This document shows positions 7,472 through 17,185 of a stretch of 37,873 nt of DNA, one piece after another. Position numbers and translations under genes: made by a program. The notes under the pieces are model-generated. The model made no database searches. It saw nothing but the letters and a program-made list of their open reading frames with translations, and was not told the DNA's origin. The stretch comes from a virus: IMG/VR virus record IMGVR_UViG_3300032299_000346, positions 1-37,873 of that record; one strand, written 5' to 3'. The first letter of the stretch is position 1; each line of letters opens with the position of its first letter.

Positions 7472-8641
7472 TTATAGGACTCCAAAGTTGCGTAGTACTG
7501 CCTGTGTATCATTCATTGTTATTGCTTTGAAAGAATCACTCTCAAGGTATTCCTTGCTTCCGTATTCTTTCATCTTAAACTTGTTAAACGAAATCGGATT
7601 ACCTGACTCATCAAGAACGTCTGTCATAGTTGAGATGTCAATAGACTCTTCAGGTATACCACGAATCTGTGAACGAAGGCTGATGTAAGGTTGTAGCACT
7701 CGCTTAATTGTCTGTCCTGGCTTAAGTTGTAAACCTAGTTTGCCCCACTGTGTTATAGCGTTCTGGTTAATCTCATCTAGTACATTATCGTAGGCATCTT
7801 GGTTACGGATAGATGCAGATGCTTGCTTGTATACAGTTGCATCTGACACAGGAATACCATTGTCATAGTACTTTGCTTTAATCTCACGTACTCTGCGACC
7901 TAGTAGACCACTATCTAGTACATCCTTGGCTTTAGCATCTCCTGTTACAGCCAACTTCGCTGCTCCTGTGATGCGCTTGTTAGCAACACTAAGGATAATG
8001 TCATTGACTTCTAGTGATGTGATTCCACCCTTAGCAGCCTTCTCCTTATTCTTAAGGATAGTCTGGAACTCTGTAATCTCTGCAGGAGTTGGTTTGTCAT
8101 TAAAGATACTCAGGAAGTTATCAGTTAATACAGCCTTAGATTCAGATGGGTTAGTGTAAGAAACCTTTGGCGCAGTAGGTGTATATCCACCAGTCTGAAG
8201 GAACGAACGAACCTTTGAATCCTTCTTAGCAAGATTAATAACAGCATCAATGTCACCAATGGCACGCTGTTCACCAACAGCCATAAGATTCTGGATAGCA
8301 TTAAAGTCTTCCTTGGTAACCATTCCATCTAGCGTTGGGCTAAAGCCCTTTGGATATAGGTTAAGTCCAAGCATCTTCTTCTGAAGAGCAATGCGGTCCT
8401 GAGGTGGAAGGTTCTTAATGTAGTTCTGCTCATACCCTGCTGGGTAGATGACCTGTGTGATTGGCTTACCAGTAGCAGGGTCAATGCCCTGTGCTACACC
8501 TTGAATGATTGAACTCTTAGCGGCTGCAATGGAACTAGGAATCAACGCTGTCGCTGCTGCTGCAGCCTTAGCAGATACTTGACCTGGTGTCTGAGTACCA
8601 GAACTGGTTACCTTTGGTAAAGGTTCTTTTCCTGTTGTCAT
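7472..8641 (-). CDS. Probable virion-associated protein (389 residues), unknown function
   Basis: A Ser/Thr/Ala-rich start (MTTGKEPLPKVTSSGTQTPG) leads into a largely helical protein with IYPAGYEQNYIKNLPPQDR, GLLGRRVREIKAKYYDNGI and ISLRSQIRGIPEESIDI. The start codon overlaps the stop of the 1820-residue gene by one base (TAATG), so the two are probably translationally coupled and function together. It is a candidate internal or injected virion protein. No enzyme signature is seen. Confidence 0.75.
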   Translation of the reverse strand: MTTGKEPLPKVTSSGTQTPGQVSAKAAAAATALIPSSIAAAKSSIIQGVAQGIDPATGKPITQVIYPAGYEQNYIKNLPPQDRIALQKKMLGLNLYPKGFSPTLDGMVTKEDFNAIQNLMAVGEQRAIGDIDAVINLAKKDSKVRSFLQTGGYTPTAPKVSYTNPSESKAVLTDNFLSIFNDKPTPAEITEFQTILKNKEKAAKGGITSLEVNDIILSVANKRITGAAKLAVTGDAKAKDVLDSGLLGRRVREIKAKYYDNGIPVSDATVYKQASASIRNQDAYDNVLDEINQNAITQWGKLGLQLKPGQTIKRVLQPYISLRSQIRGIPEESIDISTMTDVLDESGNPISFNKFKMKEYGSKEYLESDSFKAITMNDTQAVLRNFGVL

Positions 8642-11600
8642 TACTTACCTTCCAATTCATTAGCAAAGAATCCATAAAACATCTTTTGGAAATCAGGATT
8701 GTCTTCAACAATCCATACTGCTTGTGCTGCAAGCCAGTCTCTTGCTGCTTGCTCATTCTGAGCACCAGTAAATGTTGGCTTACCAATAGACTTAAGTGCC
8801 TCTGAACGTAGGTACATATAGTCACGAAGACCAGCAACAGAAGGAACATCTACAAAGCGTGCATCTTCTGTCAGATTTTTCAACTGAGACAAGACACGAC
8901 CACGCTTGTTAGGGTCAAACTCTGTTACAGGTCCGCCACCCATAGACTCCTTGAGGTATCTCAAAGCCTCTGCGTACTGCTTAGCATCTAGTTCACCTGC
9001 ATCTACCTTGGTAAGTAGTGCATCCTTGGCTGCATAGAAACGTTGACCATTAACTTTTTCAATGATTTCTTCTGGAGATAGTTTTGCTTTCTTGCCATTG
9101 ACAAGGTTCCACTTGTACATCTCAGTAGATAATCCACCACCTGGCATTACATAACCCCAGACATCTGAGTAAACAGATGCTACGTCAGGGTTCTTAGTAA
9201 CAAACTTGTATGAATCCCAGTTGCTTGGACCATTACCTGCTGATGAACTAATGATTGCAAATGCTTGTGATGGACCGTATAGGTTAAGGAAATCAAACCA
9301 AGCCTTGTTCCAGTCATTGTCATTGTTCTTTAAGATAGTCTCAAAGTCATTGTACAAAGCCATCTGAGTAGTAGCATCGCCCTTATCATCTGTACCTAAG
9401 CCCTTAGAGATAAGCGCTGCAGGAGATGTAAGACCGATTAAGCCACGCATCACACCAACAAAGCGTGCGAAAGCATCTGCTTCATTAGCAAGACGTGCTT
9501 GGTCTGCTGGGTCATCTAGGTTGTAGTTGCCACCTGCTGCAAGATAAGCCAAGACTGGCTTGTATGATGAAGCATATGTCTCTTCAATACCAAAGGTTGC
9601 ACCTAAGATACGGTTCCAGTTAGCAGGTAATACTGCAGATAGTGGACCTGATGAGAAGTCTGAACGACCAAATGGGAACAACCAGTTCTTGATTCCTTCA
9701 GGTAGGTTATCAACCCAGCCCTGTTGGAATGTTCCAAGTAGTGAGATAGGGATTGTTACACCTGGACCTATACCTGGAAGGATAGAACCTGCACCTAATG
9801 CAAAGTTAAATGACAGTGGGCTGGCAGCAAATGCTACGGGAGCACCAGCATAGTTGTTACCTGACGCTGCACCTGCCAACTTAGACATTACTGTTCCTGT
9901 AAATGGAACCCAGAATAGACGCTGACCTGAATCTGGGTCATTAAAGAAGAACCCTTGGTTAGGGTCATAGATATCACGAGCATCTGTTAACTGGTAGATA
10001 GCAGAAGACTCTGGCTTTTGTAGCCATTCAAGAGTCTTAACTCCCTTGTATACCTGTAATGGATTCTCAATACCAATCTGTGACCAACGCTTAAGGGTAT
10101 CTTCCCACGCTGCCATAAATGGACCAATCAACCGTAGTTGATGGAAGATAAGACGCTTCTCTTGTGCGTTGTAGAATAGGTTCTTTACTGAATTACGTGC
10201 GTAGTTATCAGCATATTGGTGTGCATCTTGTAGTGTAAGAGGACCATCACCTGTAGATGCTTTGAATGCACTCCATACTGGGTGATTCTCACCTATGTTC
10301 TTGCCACGAAACATTAGTGGCTTCAGCGAGTTCTCAGCAGTTGCACCTAATGCAGCCTTAGCCTCAGCATTAAGGGACTTAGCAATCTGATTGATTGCAT
10401 CCCAGTATGCTTGACGGAACTCTGGACCAAAGGTAGAATTCTTCTCAAATTCAGTAGCCTTATCAAAGAACCAGTTAACAACTGCCCTGGCTCCACGACT
10501 ATCCATCTCGCCTTCTGCAAATGCTACATTTCGTGATGGAACATTCATAAGAACGCCATCCCAGTTACCAGCATTCTTAAATGTTGAGGATAGTTCCTTG
10601 GCAAATACTTCTTGCTCTTCAAGAAGAGCCTTCTTGCCAGCCTTTATAGCCTTAGAGTTATTAATTGAGTTGGCTGCACTGCGTGATGCACGTGGAATTG
10701 CGTATGTCTTACCAGCAACTGTGGTTTTTCCAGTAGCAATCATCTCCATTAGAGACTTATTACCACCAGCAGCCTCTGTTACACGGGCTAATACTGATAT
10801 ATCCTTATTACCTTGCTTGGCAGTGTAGAGATATTGCTTCAAACCCTCAGGAGTTTTAATAAGTGCTGCAAAATTATCGGGTGTTGCCTCAGCAAAGTCA
10901 TCTAAACTCTTGCGTCCTGCACCATTGAGGAAGTAATCAACGACTGCATCCTCACGTTTCATACCATTTGCTACCGCTTTAGCGATTGAAGGTGTATTTG
11001 CACCTGCAACAACACGAGCCATCTCATCTGAGTTAAGAATTCGTAGTGCATTTGCTACACCATCAAAGAATCTACGGTGACCAAAGGCTACTGCACCAAC
11101 ATTCTTGAACTGAAGTACCTTGATTGCACGCTCATCAAATGAACCTGCCTTGTCAATCGACATCATATCTACATAAGAGTTCTTTGCACGATGTCCAAGT
11201 GTCTCATTTAGTAAATCTGCTACGTCATCTCCGCTAGAGAATGAATCGTTGAACACTGTATTGCGGTATTGGTCAAACTGGTTGAGCATCTTGCGCCAGG
11301 CTGGTCCTTCTTGGCGACCCATCCACATAGCCATAGCCATTGCTGGGTGATTAAAGAATGAAATGTGACCAGTTCCAAATACACGCAACTGCTCTTCTGC
11401 AATGTTACGGATAATGTAGGCTGGACGAACTAACTGTAGGTTCTTCCAGAAGTCATTGATAGCAACATCTGCGCCTCTTGTAAGTGCACCAGTTGTCTTG
11501 AATCGTGAGACTTTAGAAGTCAACGCTAAGATGTCACGAGTAGGTGGCAAGTAGATAGTTGAGTTCAATAGTTCAGATGATAGGTGTGGTCCTGGTAGGA

Positions 11601-14103
11601 CAACCTGCTCACCATTAAGAGTAATGTACTTAAGTTCTGCACCTGCAATATGGCGTGATGCCCAGTAAGAGGACATCTGCTCAATACTGTCTCTGAAAGA
11701 AGTAGTTGCTTTCTTCAGTGCTGGCTGTAGATAGTCAGGTAGTTTATCTGCAGACTTAGCAAATACTGCGTTCATCAATTTAACTGAAGCAGCATAACCT
11801 GCTACTGAGTTAGATGATGCTGTCGCAATCTCATCAATGATGTCGTCAAGAACTTTCTTGTCAAGTTTAGTTGCAACACCAAACTCTTCTGCTGCACGCA
11901 GCATTTCTTCTCTATCGTGAATGTTAATGATTGAGCCAGAGCGAACCTTGGTCTTGTATTCACGAGATAGGAAATCTTTAGTCTTAGTTGACGCAGTATT
12001 GAATGCCTCAAATAGTGCAGCAACCTTCTTGTGCTCAACTAGGCGAGACTGTGTACGGGCGCCTACGCCACGTAGTACGTTAACTGCTGGAGCAGCAAAT
12101 GCTGTACGGTCTGCAATACGCTCACCTGTACGCTCAATAAGTCCTGGGCGCAATGCGCCTTCTGCAATATCTCCACGCTTGATAAATGGAGCAAGGATAT
12201 CTACAACTTCATCTTTAGTAGTTGCATCCGCTAGAGCACGTGCTGTGGCTGAATCAATCTTGCCACCTGACTTACGCCAGATTGTTTTCCAGTCAGTCAT
12301 AGCAACCAGACGGTCAACTGCAACTGTTCCGTGTCCACCTGTAAGGAACTCTGCAACCTTTTCGTAGGCTAATCCTGGACGCTCAAATGATTCCTGGATG
12401 TTAGCAATGTCCTTGAGTGCATTAACCCAAGCAATGTTCTTATCTTGCAAGGTTGAGTTAGCATCCTTGAGAACCTCAGAGAGTTTGCGCTCTGCTGATG
12501 TCTTCTTAAGAGTGTCCTTTGCTGCTATCTCACGAGCACGAGCAGTAATTTTTGCTGTGCGAGTACGCTCCGCAACCTGAAGGCTAGATGCTTTGAGTGC
12601 TTCCTTTGCTTCCTTAAGTCTTGCTTGTGCAGACTTGAGGTTGTCCTGAGCCTTAAGTAATTCTTCAGTTGTATCAACTGTTGCGTTAGGTGCTAAAGCC
12701 TTGGCTTCATCTAATTTAGCCTTGAGAGAATCAATGTTTGCACTAACTGCAGCAATTTCATCTTGAGTGTACATCGGTATACGACCAGCATCTAATGCTT
12801 GTTGTGCACCTAAACGCATCTCTTCAAGTTGCTTTGTCTGCTTGTTTAGCGCAGTCTCAACACGTGCAACGGTTGTTGGTGCCTTAGCAGTAGATGATAG
12901 TTCTGCAATAGAAGCCTTGACTGTCTTGATTTCTTCTGTTGTGTTCTCTACAACCTTAGCAATCTCATCATAGCGTGCAGTAGCAGTACGAACCCCAACA
13001 GATGCCTTAATAGCATCCTCTGCTTTACCACTCCAAGCGTTACGAGAGGCTACAGCCTCTTCCTGAAGTTGAGTAATCTTAGTGTCTTTAAGTTTATCTG
13101 CTTGCTTGATAGCAGCATCACGAGCAGACTTTGTTTGATTTACTGAATCTTGTACACGCTTTGCTTGCTCTTCTAACTTAGCAGCAACATCCATCGCACC
13201 TTTGACGCGCTCTTGTTGTGCAGCCTTACGCAGTGCCTTAACTTGAGTTGCTCGTGCAATACCTGGGTCGAATACAAATGATGCTGTGATGTCTGTTGCG
13301 AGTGCTACAGCCTGTCCAGCACGGGACTCAGGGTTACCTAAAGTTACAATAGTAGAGAATGTATCTCCGATAGCAGAACGTGGGCGATAGCCAATGACTT
13401 TGCCCTTAGAGTTACGTACTGCAATCTTTGCCGCATCTAGTGATGCTTGACGTGCAGCGTGACCAACTCCGATTTCCTCAGAAGGAAAGAATCCTTCACC
13501 CATCTGGATGTCTGGAAACTTTCTATCTTTAATGTCGGCAATAGACTTAAGGATAATTTGACCAGCAATCGTCTGCTCAAAGGCAGATGGAACAGGCTTT
13601 TGTACAACTTTTACATTAGGTGCTATCTCTGCAGCAGCAAAACCTAATGCTGCTTGTTGGGCTGATGCTGCACCAGTGCGGTAGCCAGCATTCATCCAAG
13701 AAAATGTATTGCCTAAAGCAATAGACGTTGAGCGAACACCACTTTTAAGAGCATTCCAAAATTGTCCACGAAGTGTTTTATTAAATTCATCTTTAGTGCG
13801 TTGCTGTGCAATTTCTTTTTGATTCGCTGTGCGAACTTCACGAGTCTGAGCATCAATGTTTGCAATGCTTCTTGCTACTCCGCTTTGTGCATCTACGCCT
13901 AGCGCACTAAGAGACTGAAGTACGCCAGGAGACATAATGTTTCCTTGTGCATTCTTCTTAATCAATGCTGCTTGGTAAGGATTAATCGCTGAAGCCTGAG
14001 CATAGATAGCCTCAGCCTTGGCACGCTCTGCAGTAAGGGTTGATGTTACTGGGTCGTTAGAATTAATCTGTCCATTGGCATCTATGTTGTACTTTTGTGC
14101 CAC
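8641..14103 (-). CDS. Giant 1820-residue protein, probable internal virion/ejection protein
   Basis: This is the largest gene in the window, starting at a GTG at 14103 that overlaps the upstream stop (TAGTG). The first 280 residues are mixed. Roughly residues 285-570 are long charged heptad-like helices rich in Ala, Lys, Glu and Gln, a coiled coil. A middle region contains VRPAYIIRNIAEEQLRVFG and HPAMAMAMWMGRQEG. The last 500 residues include glycine-rich, partly hydrophobic stretches (SILPGIGPGVTIPISLLG) that may contact membrane. No protease, lysozyme or transferase motif was found. In size and position it resembles the large internal proteins that podoviruses eject into the cell. A tape measure is less likely because no tail tube or tail assembly genes accompany it. 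Confidence 0.75.
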   Translation of the reverse strand: MAQKYNIDANGQINSNDPVTSTLTAERAKAEAIYAQASAINPYQAALIKKNAQGNIMSPGVLQSLSALGVDAQSGVARSIANIDAQTREVRTANQKEIAQQRTKDEFNKTLRGQFWNALKSGVRSTSIALGNTFSWMNAGYRTGAASAQQAALGFAAAEIAPNVKVVQKPVPSAFEQTIAGQIILKSIADIKDRKFPDIQMGEGFFPSEEIGVGHAARQASLDAAKIAVRNSKGKVIGYRPRSAIGDTFSTIVTLGNPESRAGQAVALATDITASFVFDPGIARATQVKALRKAAQQERVKGAMDVAAKLEEQAKRVQDSVNQTKSARDAAIKQADKLKDTKITQLQEEAVASRNAWSGKAEDAIKASVGVRTATARYDEIAKVVENTTEEIKTVKASIAELSSTAKAPTTVARVETALNKQTKQLEEMRLGAQQALDAGRIPMYTQDEIAAVSANIDSLKAKLDEAKALAPNATVDTTEELLKAQDNLKSAQARLKEAKEALKASSLQVAERTRTAKITARAREIAAKDTLKKTSAERKLSEVLKDANSTLQDKNIAWVNALKDIANIQESFERPGLAYEKVAEFLTGGHGTVAVDRLVAMTDWKTIWRKSGGKIDSATARALADATTKDEVVDILAPFIKRGDIAEGALRPGLIERTGERIADRTAFAAPAVNVLRGVGARTQSRLVEHKKVAALFEAFNTASTKTKDFLSREYKTKVRSGSIINIHDREEMLRAAEEFGVATKLDKKVLDDIIDEIATASSNSVAGYAASVKLMNAVFAKSADKLPDYLQPALKKATTSFRDSIEQMSSYWASRHIAGAELKYITLNGEQVVLPGPHLSSELLNSTIYLPPTRDILALTSKVSRFKTTGALTRGADVAINDFWKNLQLVRPAYIIRNIAEEQLRVFGTGHISFFNHPAMAMAMWMGRQEGPAWRKMLNQFDQYRNTVFNDSFSSGDDVADLLNETLGHRAKNSYVDMMSIDKAGSFDERAIKVLQFKNVGAVAFGHRRFFDGVANALRILNSDEMARVVAGANTPSIAKAVANGMKREDAVVDYFLNGAGRKSLDDFAEATPDNFAALIKTPEGLKQYLYTAKQGNKDISVLARVTEAAGGNKSLMEMIATGKTTVAGKTYAIPRASRSAANSINNSKAIKAGKKALLEEQEVFAKELSSTFKNAGNWDGVLMNVPSRNVAFAEGEMDSRGARAVVNWFFDKATEFEKNSTFGPEFRQAYWDAINQIAKSLNAEAKAALGATAENSLKPLMFRGKNIGENHPVWSAFKASTGDGPLTLQDAHQYADNYARNSVKNLFYNAQEKRLIFHQLRLIGPFMAAWEDTLKRWSQIGIENPLQVYKGVKTLEWLQKPESSAIYQLTDARDIYDPNQGFFFNDPDSGQRLFWVPFTGTVMSKLAGAASGNNYAGAPVAFAASPLSFNFALGAGSILPGIGPGVTIPISLLGTFQQGWVDNLPEGIKNWLFPFGRSDFSSGPLSAVLPANWNRILGATFGIEETYASSYKPVLAYLAAGGNYNLDDPADQARLANEADAFARFVGVMRGLIGLTSPAALISKGLGTDDKGDATTQMALYNDFETILKNNDNDWNKAWFDFLNLYGPSQAFAIISSSAGNGPSNWDSYKFVTKNPDVASVYSDVWGYVMPGGGLSTEMYKWNLVNGKKAKLSPEEIIEKVNGQRFYAAKDALLTKVDAGELDAKQYAEALRYLKESMGGGPVTEFDPNKRGRVLSQLKNLTEDARFVDVPSVAGLRDYMYLRSEALKSIGKPTFTGAQNEQAARDWLAAQAVWIVEDNPDFQKMFYGFFANELEGK

Positions 14104-14555
14104 TATGCACCTGCTTGCTGTGCGTCAATAGTTTCTACTAAGTAACGCAAATCCTCATTGCGTGGATTCTGTTGGTATAGGGCGCGAATAATCTGTGCTG
14201 ATGGGTCTTGCTCGTAAGGAATAGCCACAGGAAGTGGATTAACTTCTGGTCCTGCTCCCTCACCAAATGACATACCGTAAGTAATTGGACGGTCAGGGTT
14301 ATCAGATGGAGCAGTGATTGGCTTTACTGGTGGCAAATCTATGTTGGCAGCACTCGGTGATGCTGTAGGTGCAGGTGTTCCCATTGGTGCAGATGCCATT
14401 TGTTGGTTAGTTGCTTGGTTCTGACCATAGGCAAAGCCTGTGTAGTCAATGTTTGGTACGCCATCTTTAGAACCATTGCCACCTGTTGCTGATACTCCAG
14501 TGTTGTTCTGAGGTGCAGTCGGGCGCATACCGCCACTGTTTTCATTTCCTGCCAT
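14103..14555 (-). CDS. Disordered Pro/Asn/Gly-rich protein, unknown function
   Basis: This 150-residue protein is low-complexity for the first 110 residues (MAGNENSGGMRPTAPQNN, then Pro/Ala/Thr-rich) and ends in a short ordered helix (QIIRALYQQNPRNEDLRYLV). Its stop overlaps the start of the giant gene and its own ATG overlaps the stop of the preceding gene by one base. This suggests a small cofactor or chaperone co-produced with the giant protein. No family is recognised. Confidence 0.68.
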   Translation of the reverse strand: MAGNENSGGMRPTAPQNNTGVSATGGNGSKDGVPNIDYTGFAYGQNQATNQQMASAPMGTPAPTASPSAANIDLPPVKPITAPSDNPDRPITYGMSFGEGAGPEVNPLPVAIPYEQDPSAQIIRALYQQNPRNEDLRYLVETIDAQQAGA

Positions 14556-14809
14556 TATTCATCCTCTTCTTCCATTGGAAAAGCGTCTTCAAGTTCGCTG
14601 TTGTATTCTTCTGCTAATCTCATCATTCCTGCTGCATTCCAAGGAGTCATAGACTCACTTACCTCTGTATGCAGGAAACGATTTCCTTCAAAATCTGCCC
14701 ATTCGGATATTAGAATCCAGTTGGCAGCAATATAGTTTTTTCCTTCATTGTCATTATCTACTAATAAACGAAGTGCATCGCCTACCATCTCACGAAATTC
14801 TTCGTTCAC
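14555..14809 (-). CDS. Small acidic protein, unknown function
   Basis: This 84-residue protein begins MNEEFREMVGDALRLLVDND and has a very acidic C-terminus (DAFPMEEEDE). It is translationally coupled: the ATG at 14809 overlaps the end of the peptidase gene by four bases, and the stop overlaps the next start. Similar short acidic proteins appear in actinophage head modules without assigned function. Pairing with the peptidase gene makes a regulator or substrate of it imaginable, but nothing shows this. Confidence 0.68.
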   Translation of the reverse strand: MNEEFREMVGDALRLLVDNDNEGKNYIAANWILISEWADFEGNRFLHTEVSESMTPWNAAGMMRLAEEYNSELEDAFPMEEEDE

Positions 14810-15351
14810 TTCTTCACCTGAGTTTCGATAATGAATGGCTCTGATGTTTTGCTATCAAGTTTGGCGCAAACTGCCATTGCTTCTTCAGGTGTAATTCCAG
14901 CGTATAGTGCACCTAGTGCATAATCTCCACCAGAACCGATTCCATAGCAACCATTGTCGTTACGGGAGATTGCAAAGTCAGAATCAATTTCAAATAATTG
15001 ACCATTGACTGCAACAATCAGTTGAAGTTCAAAGTTGGAATCTTTGTCATCTGATGACTTAGAATCAAGAACTCCAGATTCTGTTAATAATTGCTTGAGA
15101 GATGGAACTACCTTTGCAATCATAAATGTAAATAAATCAAGTTTGTCTTTAGCCAGCGGAACTGGCGGTTTCCAGGTATGGAGCACAACTTGAAGTGCTC
15201 GTACATCCCCTGCTGCTCCAATGATAAAATTACCATTGTTAACAACCTTGACCATATCTGGATGGTTGTAAATCTTTGACTCTCCAACTACACGAGAATC
15301 TGCAAGTACGACAGCGTGGTTTGAATACTCAACGCCAATGATGGTTGTCAC
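14806..15351 (-). CDS. Proteasome beta/HslV-like Ntn-hydrolase peptidase
   Basis: This 181-residue protein begins M-TTIIGVEYSNHAVVLADSR, which aligns by eye with E. coli HslV (TTIVSVRRNGHVVIAGDG). Removing Met leaves Thr1. The Asp of LADSR is then residue 17, and the Lys of MVKVV is residue 34, against catalytic Thr1/Asp17/Lys33 of the family. A second block, GIGSGGDYALGALYAG, matches the GSGG region with the accessory serine. The length also fits HslV. It uses a GTG start after AAGGGGAC. No HslU, ClpX or Mpa ATPase is visible in the window. It sits between portal and the giant protein, where many phages encode a prohead maturation protease, and no other such protease was seen. That role is inference; host-protein turnover is an alternative. 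Confidence 0.85.
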   Translation of the reverse strand: MTTIIGVEYSNHAVVLADSRVVGESKIYNHPDMVKVVNNGNFIIGAAGDVRALQVVLHTWKPPVPLAKDKLDLFTFMIAKVVPSLKQLLTESGVLDSKSSDDKDSNFELQLIVAVNGQLFEIDSDFAISRNDNGCYGIGSGGDYALGALYAGITPEEAMAVCAKLDSKTSEPFIIETQVKK

Positions 15352-15367
15352 GCTGTCCCCTTACTTT

Positions 15368-17176
15368 TTATTGTCGAACTTGTGTAGTTACTCGTCCACC
15401 CGCTTTGCCTGATGCGCTCAGACTTGCAAGGATTGTTTGAATGTCAGGTCGTGGTTGTGCAATTTCAGGTGCAGGACCTTGTGCCTCTGGAGGCATTGGT
15501 TGACCTTCAGGGGTAAGAGCGCCTCCTGCTGGAACGCCTTCGGGAACAGGGGACATTTGCTCAACCATAGTTGGTGCCCCAGCAGGAGGAACTGGTTGCT
15601 GCGGAGCGAATGTGGCTTCAATAGCGTCTTCGAGTGCTTGAACTTTTTGACGAGCCTTGATAACCGCAGCAATTTTATTTACGATATCCGATGGGTCTTG
15701 TCCCTGTGTTGCCATCTGAGGAATCGCTTGTGTCATTGCAGTAAGCGAGCCAAGTAGTGCAGCACGCATATCTTCAATTTCAATCTTTTCTAATTCTTGT
15801 GAAACGTTAACTGTAAATGGTAGTTCTCTCATAGCCATATCTCGGCTGATGAGTTTTCCTCCAAGTGCTTGAAGCATAAAGATAAGACCTTGCGCTGGGT
15901 TAAGACCAGCAAGCATACCGTAACGAACGTCAGCAGAGTAGTCGTTCTTGATATCCTTGGAAGGCTTGTAAGTAATTTCATATGGTGAACCTGAATCTAC
16001 GCCACGGATTGTTTTCTCTTCTGGAAAAATCATCTCGTCTGTCTCAAAGCAAATCTGGATTACATCACGAAGTGCTGATGCAAAGATTGCTTGTGCAGAC
16101 TTAACCTGTGTATCAAAGGCTCCCATAAGAGCCTGTACGCCTTGACCTGTAACAATCGATGCGTCGATGTTTCCTGTACGTCCCTCAGGATAACGAGCAC
16201 CAACTCGAAGTTCTTGGTTAAGTAGTTGCTGTTCGGTGAATGCACCTTGTGGCAGCGTAAGTTCTACACGGCGTACACCTGCTGGGTTAGCAGTACGAAT
16301 AACTGCATCTCCACCAAGTTGCAGTTCCTGTACATCCTGTGGAAGTACGATTGGAGCCTGTACAGATTTCTCTGCAGCCTCCATAGCAAGCAGTGCGAAG
16401 CGATTGCGTAGTAGTTGGATACCTAGAACATCATCAAACTGTCCACGGAGTTCACCATCAATAGATGGCTTACGTGCTACTACTACCATCATCTTACCAA
16501 GTGGATTCTTAGCCTTTGATAAAATTAAGTTATCTTTGCTTGGAACATAAATGACTGATTGGTCTTTATCGTAATAGCGAATCATCTCAACCTGAGCATT
16601 AAGGTCCTGCTTGTAGCCAAAGCCACCAAGTAGTTCCCTATCGTATTCAGGAAATTGTGTGACGAGTTCGCCTAGTGTCATTATGTATCGCTTTGCAAAT
16701 GCCACACAACGTCCGTAGCGGTCAAATTCTGGGTAAGCCCCAATAGGATTTTCTACGCGGATACGTGGCAGGTTTGCTTCTTCGTCCAATTCAATGATGA
16801 AAGGAACGAAACCATAGGTGATGTACCAATCTGCACCTGAGTACATTTGTACTGCTAGGTCAGAGTGTTGGAAATAGTTAGATGCAATGCGTGTGCGCTT
16901 GTCAGCGAAGGCACGGGCACGGTCATTGACTGAGTTTGCTGCAGAACAGTTAACTGCTGGCAGTGGTGCCATAACTTCTGAGAGGTCACGGGCTACAATG
17001 TCAATGAAGTTAGCAACTACGTTAGCGTCAACGCCATCTGGGAAGAAGTCAGGGTATACCTCAGCGATTTTTCCTCGGCGTACAGCAAGGACATCAAGGT
17101 TGCGAGCATCGCGCTCAGCATTGCGATAGCGTAAAGAGTCAACTCTTGCTGCTACCTGCTCCATATTTAATGCCAT
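15368..17176 (-). CDS. Portal protein
   Basis: This 602-residue protein follows the terminase by 9 bases. It has the typical mixed alpha/beta portal core (VENPIGAYPEFDRYGRCVAF, then the RNRFALLAMEAAEKSVQAPI helix region) and a Pro/Gln/Ala-rich, probably disordered C-terminal tail from about residue 525. The N-terminus contains RNAERDARNLDVLAVRRGKI. Portal proteins form the dodecameric ring through which DNA is packaged and ejected. The call rests on size, order after the large terminase and overall pattern; I saw no short diagnostic motif. Confidence 0.85.
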   Translation of the reverse strand: MALNMEQVAARVDSLRYRNAERDARNLDVLAVRRGKIAEVYPDFFPDGVDANVVANFIDIVARDLSEVMAPLPAVNCSAANSVNDRARAFADKRTRIASNYFQHSDLAVQMYSGADWYITYGFVPFIIELDEEANLPRIRVENPIGAYPEFDRYGRCVAFAKRYIMTLGELVTQFPEYDRELLGGFGYKQDLNAQVEMIRYYDKDQSVIYVPSKDNLILSKAKNPLGKMMVVVARKPSIDGELRGQFDDVLGIQLLRNRFALLAMEAAEKSVQAPIVLPQDVQELQLGGDAVIRTANPAGVRRVELTLPQGAFTEQQLLNQELRVGARYPEGRTGNIDASIVTGQGVQALMGAFDTQVKSAQAIFASALRDVIQICFETDEMIFPEEKTIRGVDSGSPYEITYKPSKDIKNDYSADVRYGMLAGLNPAQGLIFMLQALGGKLISRDMAMRELPFTVNVSQELEKIEIEDMRAALLGSLTAMTQAIPQMATQGQDPSDIVNKIAAVIKARQKVQALEDAIEATFAPQQPVPPAGAPTMVEQMSPVPEGVPAGGALTPEGQPMPPEAQGPAPEIAQPRPDIQTILASLSASGKAGGRVTTQVRQ

Positions 17177-17185
17177 TAGTTATCC

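Noticed and set aside
8587-13647. Several plus-strand frames opposite the giant late gene
   Set aside because: They lie antisense to a clear long coding frame, have no ribosome sites and atypical composition, so they are shadows.
8641-14103. Tape measure protein
   Set aside because: Length and coiled coil fit, but there are no tail tube or tail chaperone genes and it lies before the scaffold rather than after a tail tube, so I prefer an internal virion protein.
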